Below, in pieces: positions 1 through 8,326 of a DNA stretch of 16,601 nucleotides (position 1 is the stretch's first letter; each line of letters begins with the position of its first letter). The stretch is from Bacteroidales bacterium (GTDB lineage: Bacteria; Bacteroidota; Bacteroidia; Bacteroidales; UBA932): positions 1 through 16,601 of the forward strand of contig JAFZMA010000125.1 in NCBI GenBank assembly GCA_017551215.1. The letters run 5' to 3'. The translations under genes and the position numbers were made by a program. The notes under the pieces are model-generated. The model did no database searches. It was not told where the DNA came from and saw only the letters and a program-made list of their open reading frames with translations.

Positions 1-8
1 ATTGTATA

Positions 9-1106
9 ATGGAAAGCAGAAAAGAAGACATTGAGTTTGATCCTTCGGGAGTGGGAATAGCCAACGGACGCTATTTTGGCATGCCGTTTTCCAACGACGA
101 CTGCCCTGTGGTTCTGGTTTCTGTTCCATGGGATGCAACGGTATCATATTCGGACGGAACGGCAGAGGGACCGGCAGCGATAATCGCGGCTTCCATTCAG
201 GTGGATTTGTATGACGAGCATATTCCGTCCAGTCCGGAGTTCAGAATAGGTACGGACGAAACCGAGATAGACCTGGAGGATGCCCAGACGGGAAGGATAA
301 AGGTATACGATTACATTAAAGCCATAAACGGGGAATCCAGAGCCAAGGCTTGCAAGATAATAGACTGTCTTTCAGAAGGAAGGGATTTGGATAAGGAACT
401 TAGGCAGATGCAGGAGGAGGTAAATCAGGCAAGTGCCGCGGTGAATTATCTGACGGAACAGATCTGCGCCGGCTATCTCGGGCAGGGAAAGATTCCGGGA
501 GTTGTTGGCGGTGAGCACAGCGTTTCGTTCGGAGCAGTGAAGGCTGCCGCCGAATCTCTGCCGGAAGGCCGCAAGCTGGGAGTTCTTCAGTTTGACGCTC
601 ACGCGGACCTGAGGGTTGCGTACGAGGGCTTTGAACATTCCCACGCCTCCATAATGTTCAACATTCTTTCCAAAATCGCCAATATAGGCCATCTTACCCA
701 GGTGGGAATCAGAGATTTCTGTGCAGACGAGCACGATTCCATAAAACGGGAGGGGAGAATATCCGCCTTTACCAGCAGCGGAATAGAGGAAGCCTTGGCA
801 GAAGGCAAGACTTGGAAGACAATCTGTCAGGAAATAGTGGACACACTTCCGGAAGATGTTTACATTAGCTTCGATATAGACGGTCTTGAGCCGTCCCTAT
901 GCCCGAATACCGGCACTCCGGTTCCTGGCGGGCTGGGTTTTGACAAGGCAGTCTACCTTCTGAGGATGGTTGCATCGCAGAGGAAAATAGTGGGATTTGA
1001 CCTGTGCGAGGTGGCGCCGGGAGAAAACGAGTGGGATGCCAATGTTGGGGCAAGATTATTGCATAAGATGGCGTTGTTCGCCTATTTTGGCTGCAATGAC
1101 AAATAA
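9..1106 (+). CDS. Ureohydrolase (agmatinase/arginase superfamily), substrate unassigned
   Basis: The 365-residue protein has the full binuclear metal site of the arginase/agmatinase fold. His170 lies in a GGEHS motif, Asp196, His198 and Asp200 in FDAHADLR, and Asp289 and Asp291 in SFDIDGLEPS, followed by GTPVPGG. Enzymes of this family hydrolyse a guanidino group to release urea, and agmatinase gives putrescine. The protein is longer than E. coli agmatinase (306 residues). The extra length is mostly a helical, charged segment of about residues 85-155 ahead of the first metal ligand. An HSHAS stretch follows the DAHAD motif. The metal chemistry is well supported but the substrate is not: agmatine, arginine, guanidine or formiminoglutamate all remain possible, with agmatine the default guess. 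The ATG lies 8 bases into the window, so upstream context and promoter are unseen. The start fits because the conserved part begins soon after it (FDPSGVGIANG). Isoleucine is mostly encoded by ATA. Confidence 0.88.
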   Translation: MESRKEDIEFDPSGVGIANGRYFGMPFSNDDCPVVLVSVPWDATVSYSDGTAEGPAAIIAASIQVDLYDEHIPSSPEFRIGTDETEIDLEDAQTGRIKVYDYIKAINGESRAKACKIIDCLSEGRDLDKELRQMQEEVNQASAAVNYLTEQICAGYLGQGKIPGVVGGEHSVSFGAVKAAAESLPEGRKLGVLQFDAHADLRVAYEGFEHSHASIMFNILSKIANIGHLTQVGIRDFCADEHDSIKREGRISAFTSSGIEEALAEGKTWKTICQEIVDTLPEDVYISFDIDGLEPSLCPNTGTPVPGGLGFDKAVYLLRMVASQRKIVGFDLCEVAPGENEWDANVGARLLHKMALFAYFGCNDK

Positions 1107-1119
1107 ATTGATATATTTG
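1086..1119 (+). promoter_or_regulatory. Bacteroidota-type promoter for the FKBP gene
   Basis: TATATTTG at 1112-1119 is an exact match to the Bacteroidota -7 consensus TAnnTTTG. A TTTG at 1086-1089 could be the -33 element, although the 22-base gap is slightly longer than the usual 19-21. It overlaps the 3' end of the ureohydrolase gene, and transcription would begin near 1126. That gives an A/T-rich leader of about 40 bases without a Shine-Dalgarno sequence. Assigned by motif only. Confidence 0.5.
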
Positions 1120-1167
1120 CCGTTTAGAATAAACAAGAAAGATCATAAACAATTAGTTATTCAGATT

Positions 1168-1884
1168 ATGAAGTTTTTTAAGACAATTGCAGTTTGCGCA
1201 CTCAGCGCAATAGTTTTGGCTTCCTGCGAGAGCAGACCGAAACCGCTTCCTGGAATCACCGAGGGAGAAGTTGACTCTGTAAGCGTTGCCGTAGGAGTTG
1301 CTTTTGCAAATATGCTCCGCGGTTCCCAGATGGACAACATCAACCTTTCAAAGGTTATGAGCACTATCAAGACCGTTCTGAAGGGTGATACCGTAATCTT
1401 CAACGAGCAGAATTCCTCTATGTACATTCAGCAGTACATGATGAAGGCAAACGAGGCTTTGGGTGTTCTCAAGGCTGACGAGGAGAAGAAGTTCTTTGAG
1501 GAGAACAAGAAGAACGAGGGCGTTCAGGAGACTGAGAGTGGTCTTCAGTACAAGATCGAGGTTCCTGGCAACGAGGTTAAACCTGGTCCAAAGGATACCG
1601 TTGAGGTTAACTACAAGGGTTGCCTTCTGGATGGCAAGCAATTCGATTCTTCCTATGACAGAGGCGAGACTATCAAGTTCCCTCTCAACGGTGTAATCCC
1701 TGGATGGTCAGAAGGTCTCCAGTTCATCGGCGAGGGCGGAAAGGAGAAGCTCTGGATTCCGTTCAACCTTGGTTACGGTGGAAGGGACATGGGTCCGGAT
1801 CTGCCTGCTTATTCAACCTTGGTATTTGACGTTGAGCTCATTAAGGTTTTCCCTTACGTAGAGAAGCCAGAGGCAAAGAAGTAA
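1168..1884 (+). CDS. FKBP-type peptidyl-prolyl cis-trans isomerase, lipoprotein
   Basis: This 238-residue protein begins with a lipoprotein signal (basic MKFFK, hydrophobic core, lipobox LASC with Cys20), so it is probably lipid-anchored in the envelope and acts on periplasmic or surface proteins. Residues about 25-135 form a helical N-terminal region like the FKBP_N dimerisation/chaperone domain of FkpA and FklB. Residues about 140-235 form the FKBP catalytic domain. Active-site residues line up with FKBP12: Tyr149, Phe159-Asp160, Val176-Ile177, Trp180, the Tyr in LGYGG and the Phe in LVFDVEL. The frame stays open upstream to 997, but that would overlap the ureohydrolase and bury the lipobox, so the ATG at 1168 is chosen. 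Codon use differs from the preceding gene (ATC preferred, almost no ATA), which suggests high expression. It looks monocistronic, with a promoter before it and a strong terminator after it. Confidence 0.93.
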   Translation: MKFFKTIAVCALSAIVLASCESRPKPLPGITEGEVDSVSVAVGVAFANMLRGSQMDNINLSKVMSTIKTVLKGDTVIFNEQNSSMYIQQYMMKANEALGVLKADEEKKFFEENKKNEGVQETESGLQYKIEVPGNEVKPGPKDTVEVNYKGCLLDGKQFDSSYDRGETIKFPLNGVIPGWSEGLQFIGEGGKEKLWIPFNLGYGGRDMGPDLPAYSTLVFDVELIKVFPYVEKPEAKK

Positions 1885-1906
1885 CGTTTTTGCCTGATTG
1901 CAAGAC

Positions 1907-1940
1907 AGGGGGATGACTGCGGTCGTCCCCTTTTCTTTTT
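1907..1940 (+). terminator. Rho-independent terminator after the FKBP gene
   Basis: GGGGATGAC (1909-1917) pairs with GTCGTCCCC (1922-1930) over nine base pairs including one G-T, closing a TGCG tetraloop. A T-rich tract, TTTTCTTTTT (1931-1940), follows directly. It lies 22 bases after the FKBP stop codon and separates that gene from the next transcription unit. Confidence 0.9.
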
Positions 1941-1979
1941 CACCCGGCTTTGAAAGGAGCCTCTCTCGTTTTTTTTTCG

Positions 1980-1987
1980 TAAATTCG
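1980..1987 (+). promoter_or_regulatory. Possible -7 element for the long downstream operon
   Basis: TAAATTCG matches TAnnTTTG at all but one position and lies after a T-rich run and the FKBP terminator, where a new promoter is needed. It ends only 6 bases before the ATG at 1994, so the transcript would be leaderless or nearly so. I see no well-spaced -33 TTTG, so this is a weak call. Confidence 0.3.
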
Positions 1988-1993
1988 CAGGTT

Positions 1994-4285
1994 ATGAGTA
2001 AGAGACGGAAAATACTCCTGCTGATTCTGGCTGCACTGCTCCTACTGGGCGTGGTGCTTATCTTTGCAACAGGTGGAGCAGATGGAGATTCGGAGGAGGT
2101 AGACCAGAAGGAACACAAGGTTTTGTCAGCCCGGACGGAAGACACCTACAGGGCTGTGCCTTCTGATGCCGTGCTGATATTCGACTTTGAACAGTTGGAT
2201 CATCTTTCTCCCATTCTCAAAGACACATCCGTATTTTCTTACGGGCTTATAGATTCCACTTCCGCATTAGTAAGATTCCAGGACAAGCTGTTCGGGTTTG
2301 GAGAGGGGAACTGCCACAGTCTTTTCTCCCTGCATTATTCTGCAGTGAACGAGGTTTCCCTTCTGCAGATTGCGGACCTGGATAATCCAGAAAACGTTTC
2401 CAAAATTCAGAACTATCTGGAATCCAGCGCGTCTGCCTCAAGAAACTACAATTCTCACACGATATATACCCTGCCATCCGGGCTTAAGGCTGCGCTTTAT
2501 AAGGATAGGGTTCTGGCAAGTTCCTCAGCGATATGTGTGGAGAGCTCTCTGAGGCATCTGGATGCCGGAACTTCCATATTGGACAATCAGGAGTTCTATT
2601 CTGTTCTCAGGGGTACAGGTGGAGACGAGTGCCTGTATGTAAACCATAAGCAAATAGGAAAACTCTTTTCCGGAAGTGTCACTTATTCGTTCTTGAAGTA
2701 TTCTGATTTTGTGATGAGGATGGCTACCTGGAGTGCCTTGGAGATTAACCCGAGGCAGAGGAATTTCATTTCCTTCGAGGGTTCTCTTACAGACCATTCG
2801 GATTACATAAACTATGCGGCTGTTCTGGGAGGACAGAAGGCCTACACGTCTATGGCTCAGGGTATTCTGCCGGCAAGCACAATGTTTGCCGTTTGTCTGG
2901 ACCTGCATTCCCTAAAGAATTACGTGAAAGATTACGAGAAGTATCTGGATGCCAACAAAAAGTATTCTTCCTATCTGGCAAATCTGGACAGGATTCCGCT
3001 TCCGGACGCTCCCTCACCAATGGAATGGCTTACGTCAGAAGGCTTTACAGAGGCTGTGAGTGCATTCTGCCTTGTTGGCGGAAAGTATGAGTGGGTAACC
3101 TTGCTATACAGGAATTCCACCTCATGGCTGGGGAAGATAACTGGAATCAAAGGTAGGGGAGAGACAAAGGAACCGGAGGAATTCATCTTCAAGGGCTATG
3201 TAGCAGGCGTGCTTGGAGAGGCGTTTTCCCATAATCCGGAAACTTCCTGCTGCAAGATATCAGACTGGACCATAATAGGTTCCGCCAATGCAATTACAGA
3301 ATTCTCCAAGGGCCGGGCCAATGCCGTTACTCTGGACAGATACCTTTCTCACACCCCTGTAAGTTCCTTCTTCTCTGAGAAGGGCGTGGCAAAGGCATTT
3401 GTGAACATCAAGGAGGGTTCGGATACGTTGCTCACTGTGCTGAACAAGTATTACAGAGGGAGAATAGAGTCATCGCTGAGGAAAAAGAATTTTGAATATG
3501 CTACTGTAAACGTTTTTCCAGACAAGGGCGGGACAAAGGCAAGCTTGAGTTTCTATGCGGCAAGGCTGACTTCTCCTCCTCAGATGTTTGACGTTGAGGA
3601 TGAGGAGGTTGTATTCATAGACAGCACGTTCAAGACCTTCTGGGGACCATTCCCTCTGGTGGATCCGGAGCGTGGAGACACAACCTGGTTCGAGCAGAGC
3701 AAAAAGTATCTGTCCATCTCCTACATGGACAGGAACAAGAAGGGAATCTGGGGCATCCCGATGAAGGATACAATAAAGAATTACGCAGGGCTGGTGAAGC
3801 TGGAAGACGGCAAGTCCTATATCACCTTCATACTCGGCGACAAGCTTTACCGCATGAGCAGAAAGGGTGCGCATTATACCGGTTATCCTAAGCAGCTGGA
3901 TGTGGAGGTTGCTCTGGGCCCTATGCTGATTACGGAGAACGGCCAGCAGAGGATGTTTATCATAACAGGGGAGAACATAATCACCAAGCGTAATGTGAAT
4001 GGAGATAAGGTGGAGGGCTGGACAGATATTCATGCACCGGAGTTTACAAGGGAGATGCCGGAGGAGGTTGTACTGTTCGGCCACCGCTATTATGTGCTGA
4101 GGACGGTTTCCAAACTCCGGATATACACGACTGGAGGAGAGGAACTTACGGCAAAGAACATAAAGAGGCCGATATCCAGGGAAAGCACCATAACGGAAGA
4201 CAAGGACGGATTTGTGAAGGTCATGGGATTGGACGGAAAGGAATTCCTGTTCAACCTGAAGAACGGAAGGATAAAGAAACTTTAA
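1994..4285 (+). CDS. Uncharacterised membrane-anchored envelope protein, DUF3352-like
   Basis: I do not recognise a named function. The 763-residue protein starts with a short basic N-terminus (MSKRRK) and one hydrophobic segment (about residues 7-26), then a long hydrophilic region, so it is probably an inner-membrane-anchored periplasmic protein. Segments starting VPSDAVLIFDF (about residue 55), LPASTMFAVCLDL (about 292) and SSFFSEKGVAKAFVNI (roughly 455-475) look like repeated units, reminiscent of DUF3352-type proteins. The last 200 or so residues have a W/Y/G-rich, strand-rich pattern (KKGIWGIP, KLYRMSRKG, DGKEFLFNLKNG) like a small beta-propeller or WD-like region. I saw no catalytic motif. 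The frame extends upstream to 1898 by alternative starts, but that would run through the terminator, so the ATG at 1994 is preferred. The msbA start lies 3 bases past the stop, which suggests co-expression and an envelope role. Confidence 0.8.
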   Translation: MSKRRKILLLILAALLLLGVVLIFATGGADGDSEEVDQKEHKVLSARTEDTYRAVPSDAVLIFDFEQLDHLSPILKDTSVFSYGLIDSTSALVRFQDKLFGFGEGNCHSLFSLHYSAVNEVSLLQIADLDNPENVSKIQNYLESSASASRNYNSHTIYTLPSGLKAALYKDRVLASSSAICVESSLRHLDAGTSILDNQEFYSVLRGTGGDECLYVNHKQIGKLFSGSVTYSFLKYSDFVMRMATWSALEINPRQRNFISFEGSLTDHSDYINYAAVLGGQKAYTSMAQGILPASTMFAVCLDLHSLKNYVKDYEKYLDANKKYSSYLANLDRIPLPDAPSPMEWLTSEGFTEAVSAFCLVGGKYEWVTLLYRNSTSWLGKITGIKGRGETKEPEEFIFKGYVAGVLGEAFSHNPETSCCKISDWTIIGSANAITEFSKGRANAVTLDRYLSHTPVSSFFSEKGVAKAFVNIKEGSDTLLTVLNKYYRGRIESSLRKKNFEYATVNVFPDKGGTKASLSFYAARLTSPPQMFDVEDEEVVFIDSTFKTFWGPFPLVDPERGDTTWFEQSKKYLSISYMDRNKKGIWGIPMKDTIKNYAGLVKLEDGKSYITFILGDKLYRMSRKGAHYTGYPKQLDVEVALGPMLITENGQQRMFIITGENIITKRNVNGDKVEGWTDIHAPEFTREMPEEVVLFGHRYYVLRTVSKLRIYTTGGEELTAKNIKRPISRESTITEDKDGFVKVMGLDGKEFLFNLKNGRIKKL

Positions 4286-4288
4286 AGG

Positions 4289-6142
4289 ATGAAGAATTTT
4301 TTAAGACTGCTCAACTATGCCAGACCGTGGCGCAGATTCTGGCCGGGATATATCATTCTGGCCATACTGTCCGTGATATTCGGAATAGTGAACTATTCTC
4401 TCATATCTCCGGTCCTTAAGCTTTTGTTCGAAAGCCCGGCTAAAGAGCAGGTGAGTGCGGAAATTGCCACTTTGGCGGAAAAGACTCAGGAGTTTTCCTT
4501 TACTATGGACTGGTTCGAGAATATCTTCCAGTATTACATGGACAAGATATTCCTTGCAAACGGACCTTTGAATGCATTGCTTTTCGTCTGCGCTCTTCTG
4601 GTGGGAGCCAGCCTGCTTTCCAACGTTACAAGATACCTCTCCCAGACCATATTGGTGAGGATGAGGACCCACATAATGAAGAAGTTGCGCACGGATTTGT
4701 TCCGCAAGGTTTCCACTATGGACGTGGGGTTCTATCATAGCCAGCAGAAGGGAGATATCATCTCCAGAATTTCCAACGATGTAACCGAGGTGCAGAACGG
4801 AGTGGCGGACAGTTTCCACATGATATTCAGGGAGCCGCTTCTGATTATCGGTTTTATAGCCTACTGTTTCTACCTGTCTCCGAAACTCACTCTGGTTACT
4901 CTCATAACCATTCCACTGTCCGGTCTGGCCATTGGTGCCATATCCAAGAGGTTGAGAAAGAAAGCAGTTGAGACACAGAGTCTTATGGGAAGAATCGTGA
5001 GCCATTTCGACGAGGCTATTTCTGGCATAAGGATAATCAAGGGATTCAACGCACAGAAGTATGTGCAGGATAACTTTGAGGAAACAAATAACGCCCATAA
5101 AAAGTCTAGCCGCAAGATGCTTTACCGCCAGCAGCTGGCTCATCCTACGAGCGAATTCCTGGGTATCACAATCGCCGCGGCTGTGCTGCTTTACGGAGGA
5201 TGGCTCCAGATTAACGGCTCTTTGGGACTGAGCATAGGCACTTTCACGGTTTACATCCTGTGCTACTGGAGAGTGCTTGAGCCTGCAAAGAACATCGCAA
5301 AGGCATACGCCAGCATTCAGAGAGGCCTTGTCAGCGGAGAGAGGCTGTTCGTGATTCTGGATGCCAAGAACAATATCAGGGAAAAGGAAGATGCCATAAC
5401 CCTCAAGGAGTTTAAGGAAGGAATAGAATATCGCGGAGTAAACTTTTCATACAACGAGAATATTCCGGTGCTCAAGAATATAAATGCCAGTATACCAAAG
5501 GGTAAGATGGTGGCTCTAGTTGGGCCGAGCGGGGCAGGAAAGAGCACTTTTGCAGACTTGCTGCCAAGGTTCTACGATGTTACGGGCGGTGGCATTTTCA
5601 TAGATGGGCACGATATCAGGGACTATACTCTGGATAGCCTTACAGCTCAGATGGGAATAGTTACTCAGGAGTCCATTTTATTCAACGATACGGTATTCAA
5701 CAATATAACCTTCGGTATGGAGAACGTGTCAAAGGAGAAGGTTGTGGAGGCTGCCAGGATTGCAAACGCACTTGAGTTCATTGAGCAGTTGCCTGAGAAG
5801 TTCGAGACCAACATCGGAGACAGGGGAGAGAACCTTTCCGGAGGCCAGAGGCAGAGAATTGCCATTGCCCGTGCGGTGCTGAAGAATCCTCCGATTCTGA
5901 TACTGGACGAGGCTACAAGCGCGCTGGATACTGAGAGCGAGCGTCTTGTGCAGGATGCCCTTTATAAGCTGATGCAGAACCGCACCAGCATAGTTATAGC
6001 CCATCGCCTTTCTACCATCCGCTATGCGGACGACATTATCGTGATGAAAGACGGAAAGATTGTGGAGGAGGGCAACCACGACCAGCTTATGGAAAAGAAT
6101 GGAATATATGCGGGACTATGCGCCATGCAGGTGTTCTCATAA
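4289..6142 (+). CDS. msbA: MsbA-type ABC exporter (lipid A core/phospholipid flippase family)
   Basis: This 617-residue half-transporter fuses a six-helix type IV membrane domain (about residues 1-345) to an ATPase domain (about 370-617). The nucleotide-binding motifs are intact: Walker A GPSGAGKST (412-420), Q-loop Gln460, signature LSGGQ (516-520), Walker B ILILDE (Asp540, Glu541 as catalytic base) and H-loop His572. A homodimer would flip lipid A core or other lipids across the inner membrane, as MsbA does. Related multidrug exporters share this architecture, so the lipid substrate is inferred. It is slightly longer than E. coli MsbA (582), mainly from an extra loop near residues 50-90 between the first two helices. 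It starts 3 bases after the preceding stop codon and is followed 29 bases later by an acyl-CoA synthetase gene. Confidence 0.88.
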   Translation: MKNFLRLLNYARPWRRFWPGYIILAILSVIFGIVNYSLISPVLKLLFESPAKEQVSAEIATLAEKTQEFSFTMDWFENIFQYYMDKIFLANGPLNALLFVCALLVGASLLSNVTRYLSQTILVRMRTHIMKKLRTDLFRKVSTMDVGFYHSQQKGDIISRISNDVTEVQNGVADSFHMIFREPLLIIGFIAYCFYLSPKLTLVTLITIPLSGLAIGAISKRLRKKAVETQSLMGRIVSHFDEAISGIRIIKGFNAQKYVQDNFEETNNAHKKSSRKMLYRQQLAHPTSEFLGITIAAAVLLYGGWLQINGSLGLSIGTFTVYILCYWRVLEPAKNIAKAYASIQRGLVSGERLFVILDAKNNIREKEDAITLKEFKEGIEYRGVNFSYNENIPVLKNINASIPKGKMVALVGPSGAGKSTFADLLPRFYDVTGGGIFIDGHDIRDYTLDSLTAQMGIVTQESILFNDTVFNNITFGMENVSKEKVVEAARIANALEFIEQLPEKFETNIGDRGENLSGGQRQRIAIARAVLKNPPILILDEATSALDTESERLVQDALYKLMQNRTSIVIAHRLSTIRYADDIIVMKDGKIVEEGNHDQLMEKNGIYAGLCAMQVFS

Positions 6143-6171
6143 TAAACTGAAACTGAAAAACCTACGATATT

Positions 6172-7839
6172 ATGATGTATGTTTCTGATTCTCTGATTGA
6201 GATTATTGAAGAGAGTATCAAGCACAACTGGAACCGTCCGGCCTTGTCAGACTACAAGGGTATTACCCTGTATTACAGGGATGTGGCGCGCAAGATTGCC
6301 AAGATTCATATCATTTTCAGGGAGAGTGGCATTAAGCAGGGAGACAAGATTGCCATCTGTTCCAAGAACCAGTCTAACTGGGCCGTTGTATTTCTCGCCA
6401 GCCTTACATACGGAGCTGTTCCGGTACCGATTCTCCATGAGTTCAAACCAAGCAACATAGAGCACATCATAAACCATTCGGACAGCAATGTTCTCTTTGC
6501 CGGAAGCATCATACTTGAAGGATTGACGCTTACCCACATGCCTAATCTCAATACTGTTATCTGCCTGGATGACTTTTCTCTTATCCAGACAAAAAACACA
6601 GATACTTACCTGGCGATGGAGCATCTGAACGAGCTCTTTGGCAAGGCCTATCCTAAGGTATTCGGGACAGACTGCATTTCTTATCGCAAGGAATCAAATC
6701 CCGATGAAATGGCGATGATCAATTACACCAGCGGTACCAGTGGATTCTCAAAGGGCGTGATGATTCCTTACAGGGCTTTGAGGTCCAATGTTCTTTTTGC
6801 CTATCAGGTTATGAGTTCCATAGACGAAAAGTCCAATGTGGTTTCCATACTACCGTCCGCTCACATGTACGGAATGATGTTCGAGTTCCTGTTTGAAATG
6901 ACGGTAGGCGCTCACGTTCACTTCCTTACCAGGGTTCCTTCTCCGAGTGTGATAGTCAAGGCGTTTGAGGAAATCAAGCCAAAGATTATCATCTCCGTTC
7001 CTTTGGTCATCGAGAAAATTTACAAGAACCGTCTCCAGCCGTTCCTTTCCACTCCGGGTGTGAGATTCCTTCTCAGACTTCCGATTGCGGACAAGAAAAT
7101 CAAGATGCAAATCAACGAAACCCTTACTAATTCGTTCGGTGGGGAATTTGAGGAAGTCATCATCGGTGGCGCTGCCTTCAACAAGGAGGCGGACAGTTTC
7201 TTCAGTTCCATAGGATTCAAGTACACTGTTGGTTATGGAATGACAGAGTGTGCACCTATCATTGCATACGCAGACTGGAAAGAAAAGAGGGTGGGCTCCT
7301 GCGGCTATGCTGCTCCAAGGATGCAGATAAGGATTGATTCAGACAAGCCTCGCACCGTTCCGGGAGAGATTCAGGTTAAGGGAGACAACACAATGCTGGG
7401 CTATTACAAGAACGATATTGCAACCCGAGATGCTTTTACGGAAGACGGCTGGATGCGTACCGGAGACCTCGGTATTCTGGATAAGGACGGCTTCCTCTAT
7501 ATCAAGGGAAGAAGCAAGAACATGATTTTGGGTCCAAGTGGCCAGAATATCTATCCTGAGGAAATAGAAAGCATCATCAACAATATGCCATACGTTGTTG
7601 AGTCTCTGGTTATTGATGATGGAGGAAAGATGGTGGCGCTGATATTCCCGGATTTTGAAGCCGCTTCCAGAGACGGACTTACAACTTCCGCACAGATAGA
7701 GGCCAAGATGAATGAGAACATTGCCATTGTCAATGAAGAGATGCCTAACTATTCAAAGATTTCCGGTGTGAAGATTATGCCGGAAGAGTTTGAGAAAACT
7801 CCTAAGAGAAGCATCAAGCGTTATATTTACCAGAACTAG
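6172..7839 (+). CDS. AMP-forming acyl-CoA synthetase (long-chain fatty acid-CoA ligase family)
   Basis: This 555-residue adenylate-forming enzyme is of usual family length. It carries the P-loop YTSGTSGFSKGV (185-196), the adenine-binding GYGMTEC (354-360), the TGDLG motif with Asp432 that binds ribose, the hinge region around KGRSKNMI, and the C-terminal catalytic lysine in PKRSIKRY (Lys549). Such enzymes activate a carboxylic acid with ATP to an acyl-adenylate and transfer it to CoA. A fatty acid is the likely substrate from resemblance to FadD-type ligases, but transfer to an acyl carrier protein cannot be excluded. There is no signal peptide, so it should be cytoplasmic or peripheral on the inner membrane. 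Two ATG codons lie back to back (6172 and 6175) and the choice changes one residue. The position after msbA suggests a link with membrane lipid supply. Confidence 0.88.
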   Translation: MMYVSDSLIEIIEESIKHNWNRPALSDYKGITLYYRDVARKIAKIHIIFRESGIKQGDKIAICSKNQSNWAVVFLASLTYGAVPVPILHEFKPSNIEHIINHSDSNVLFAGSIILEGLTLTHMPNLNTVICLDDFSLIQTKNTDTYLAMEHLNELFGKAYPKVFGTDCISYRKESNPDEMAMINYTSGTSGFSKGVMIPYRALRSNVLFAYQVMSSIDEKSNVVSILPSAHMYGMMFEFLFEMTVGAHVHFLTRVPSPSVIVKAFEEIKPKIIISVPLVIEKIYKNRLQPFLSTPGVRFLLRLPIADKKIKMQINETLTNSFGGEFEEVIIGGAAFNKEADSFFSSIGFKYTVGYGMTECAPIIAYADWKEKRVGSCGYAAPRMQIRIDSDKPRTVPGEIQVKGDNTMLGYYKNDIATRDAFTEDGWMRTGDLGILDKDGFLYIKGRSKNMILGPSGQNIYPEEIESIINNMPYVVESLVIDDGGKMVALIFPDFEAASRDGLTTSAQIEAKMNENIAIVNEEMPNYSKISGVKIMPEEFEKTPKRSIKRYIYQN

Positions 7840-7851
7840 AATCAGCATTTT

Positions 7852-8316
7852 ATGGATAAACAGCTGCAATTCGACCTTAGCTACCTGCAGATGGCGGGAA
7901 TATGGGCAAAGAATTCATATAGCAAGAGACTTCAGGTAGGGGCTTTGCTTGTTAAAGACAGGATGATAATTTCGGACGGATATAACGGAACGCCGTCCGG
8001 ATTCGAGAATGTGTGCGAGGATGAAAACGGAGTGACCAAGCCATACGTTCTGCACGCAGAGGCCAATGCCATAACCAAGGTGGCAAAGAGCAACAATTCC
8101 TCGGAAGGAGCAACGCTCTACATAACCGCTTCTCCTTGTATGGAATGTGCCAAACTCATAATTCAGAGCGGAATAAGGAGAGTTGTCTACCGCGATGCCT
8201 ATCGTCTGGACGATGGAATTAAGCTTCTTAACAGGGCCGGTATTATTGTGGAGCAGCTGGACTCCGAGAGAATAAAGGAACTTGAAGCCGAGAGAGAGGC
8301 TTCCGAAAGCAAATAG
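7852..8316 (+). CDS. Deoxycytidylate (dCMP) deaminase family protein
   Basis: This 154-residue zinc deaminase has the HAEANAI motif (His68 as zinc ligand, Glu70 as proton shuttle) and the PCMEC motif (Cys96 and Cys99 as zinc ligands). The N-terminal part, with VGALLVKDRMIISDGYNGTPSG, is typical of dCMP deaminase and ComEB-like proteins rather than cytidine or tRNA adenosine deaminases. The reaction converts dCMP to dUMP, the precursor for thymidylate synthesis. Its length is normal for the family. The start lies 12 bases after the acyl-CoA synthetase stop codon, and the protease gene follows 10 bases after its end, so it is inside the operon with no functional tie to its neighbours that I can see. 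Confidence 0.92.
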   Translation: MDKQLQFDLSYLQMAGIWAKNSYSKRLQVGALLVKDRMIISDGYNGTPSGFENVCEDENGVTKPYVLHAEANAITKVAKSNNSSEGATLYITASPCMECAKLIIQSGIRRVVYRDAYRLDDGIKLLNRAGIIVEQLDSERIKELEAEREASESK

Positions 8317-8326
8317 ATCCGTAGAA

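Noticed and set aside
997..1167. Upstream extension of the FKBP reading frame
   Set aside because: It would overlap the ureohydrolase gene and place the lipoprotein signal in the middle of the protein. The exact -7 box at 1112-1119 also starts the transcript later.
3470..4084. A 204-codon minus-strand open frame inside the uncharacterised envelope protein gene
   Set aside because: The plus-strand frame is continuous over 2.3 kb with a signal anchor and operon spacing. The antisense translation shows nothing protein-like.
4301..5143. A 280-codon open frame on the minus strand opposite the msbA membrane domain
   Set aside because: It is a shadow of a well-supported exporter gene, with no motif, no promoter and low-complexity His/Gln-rich translation.
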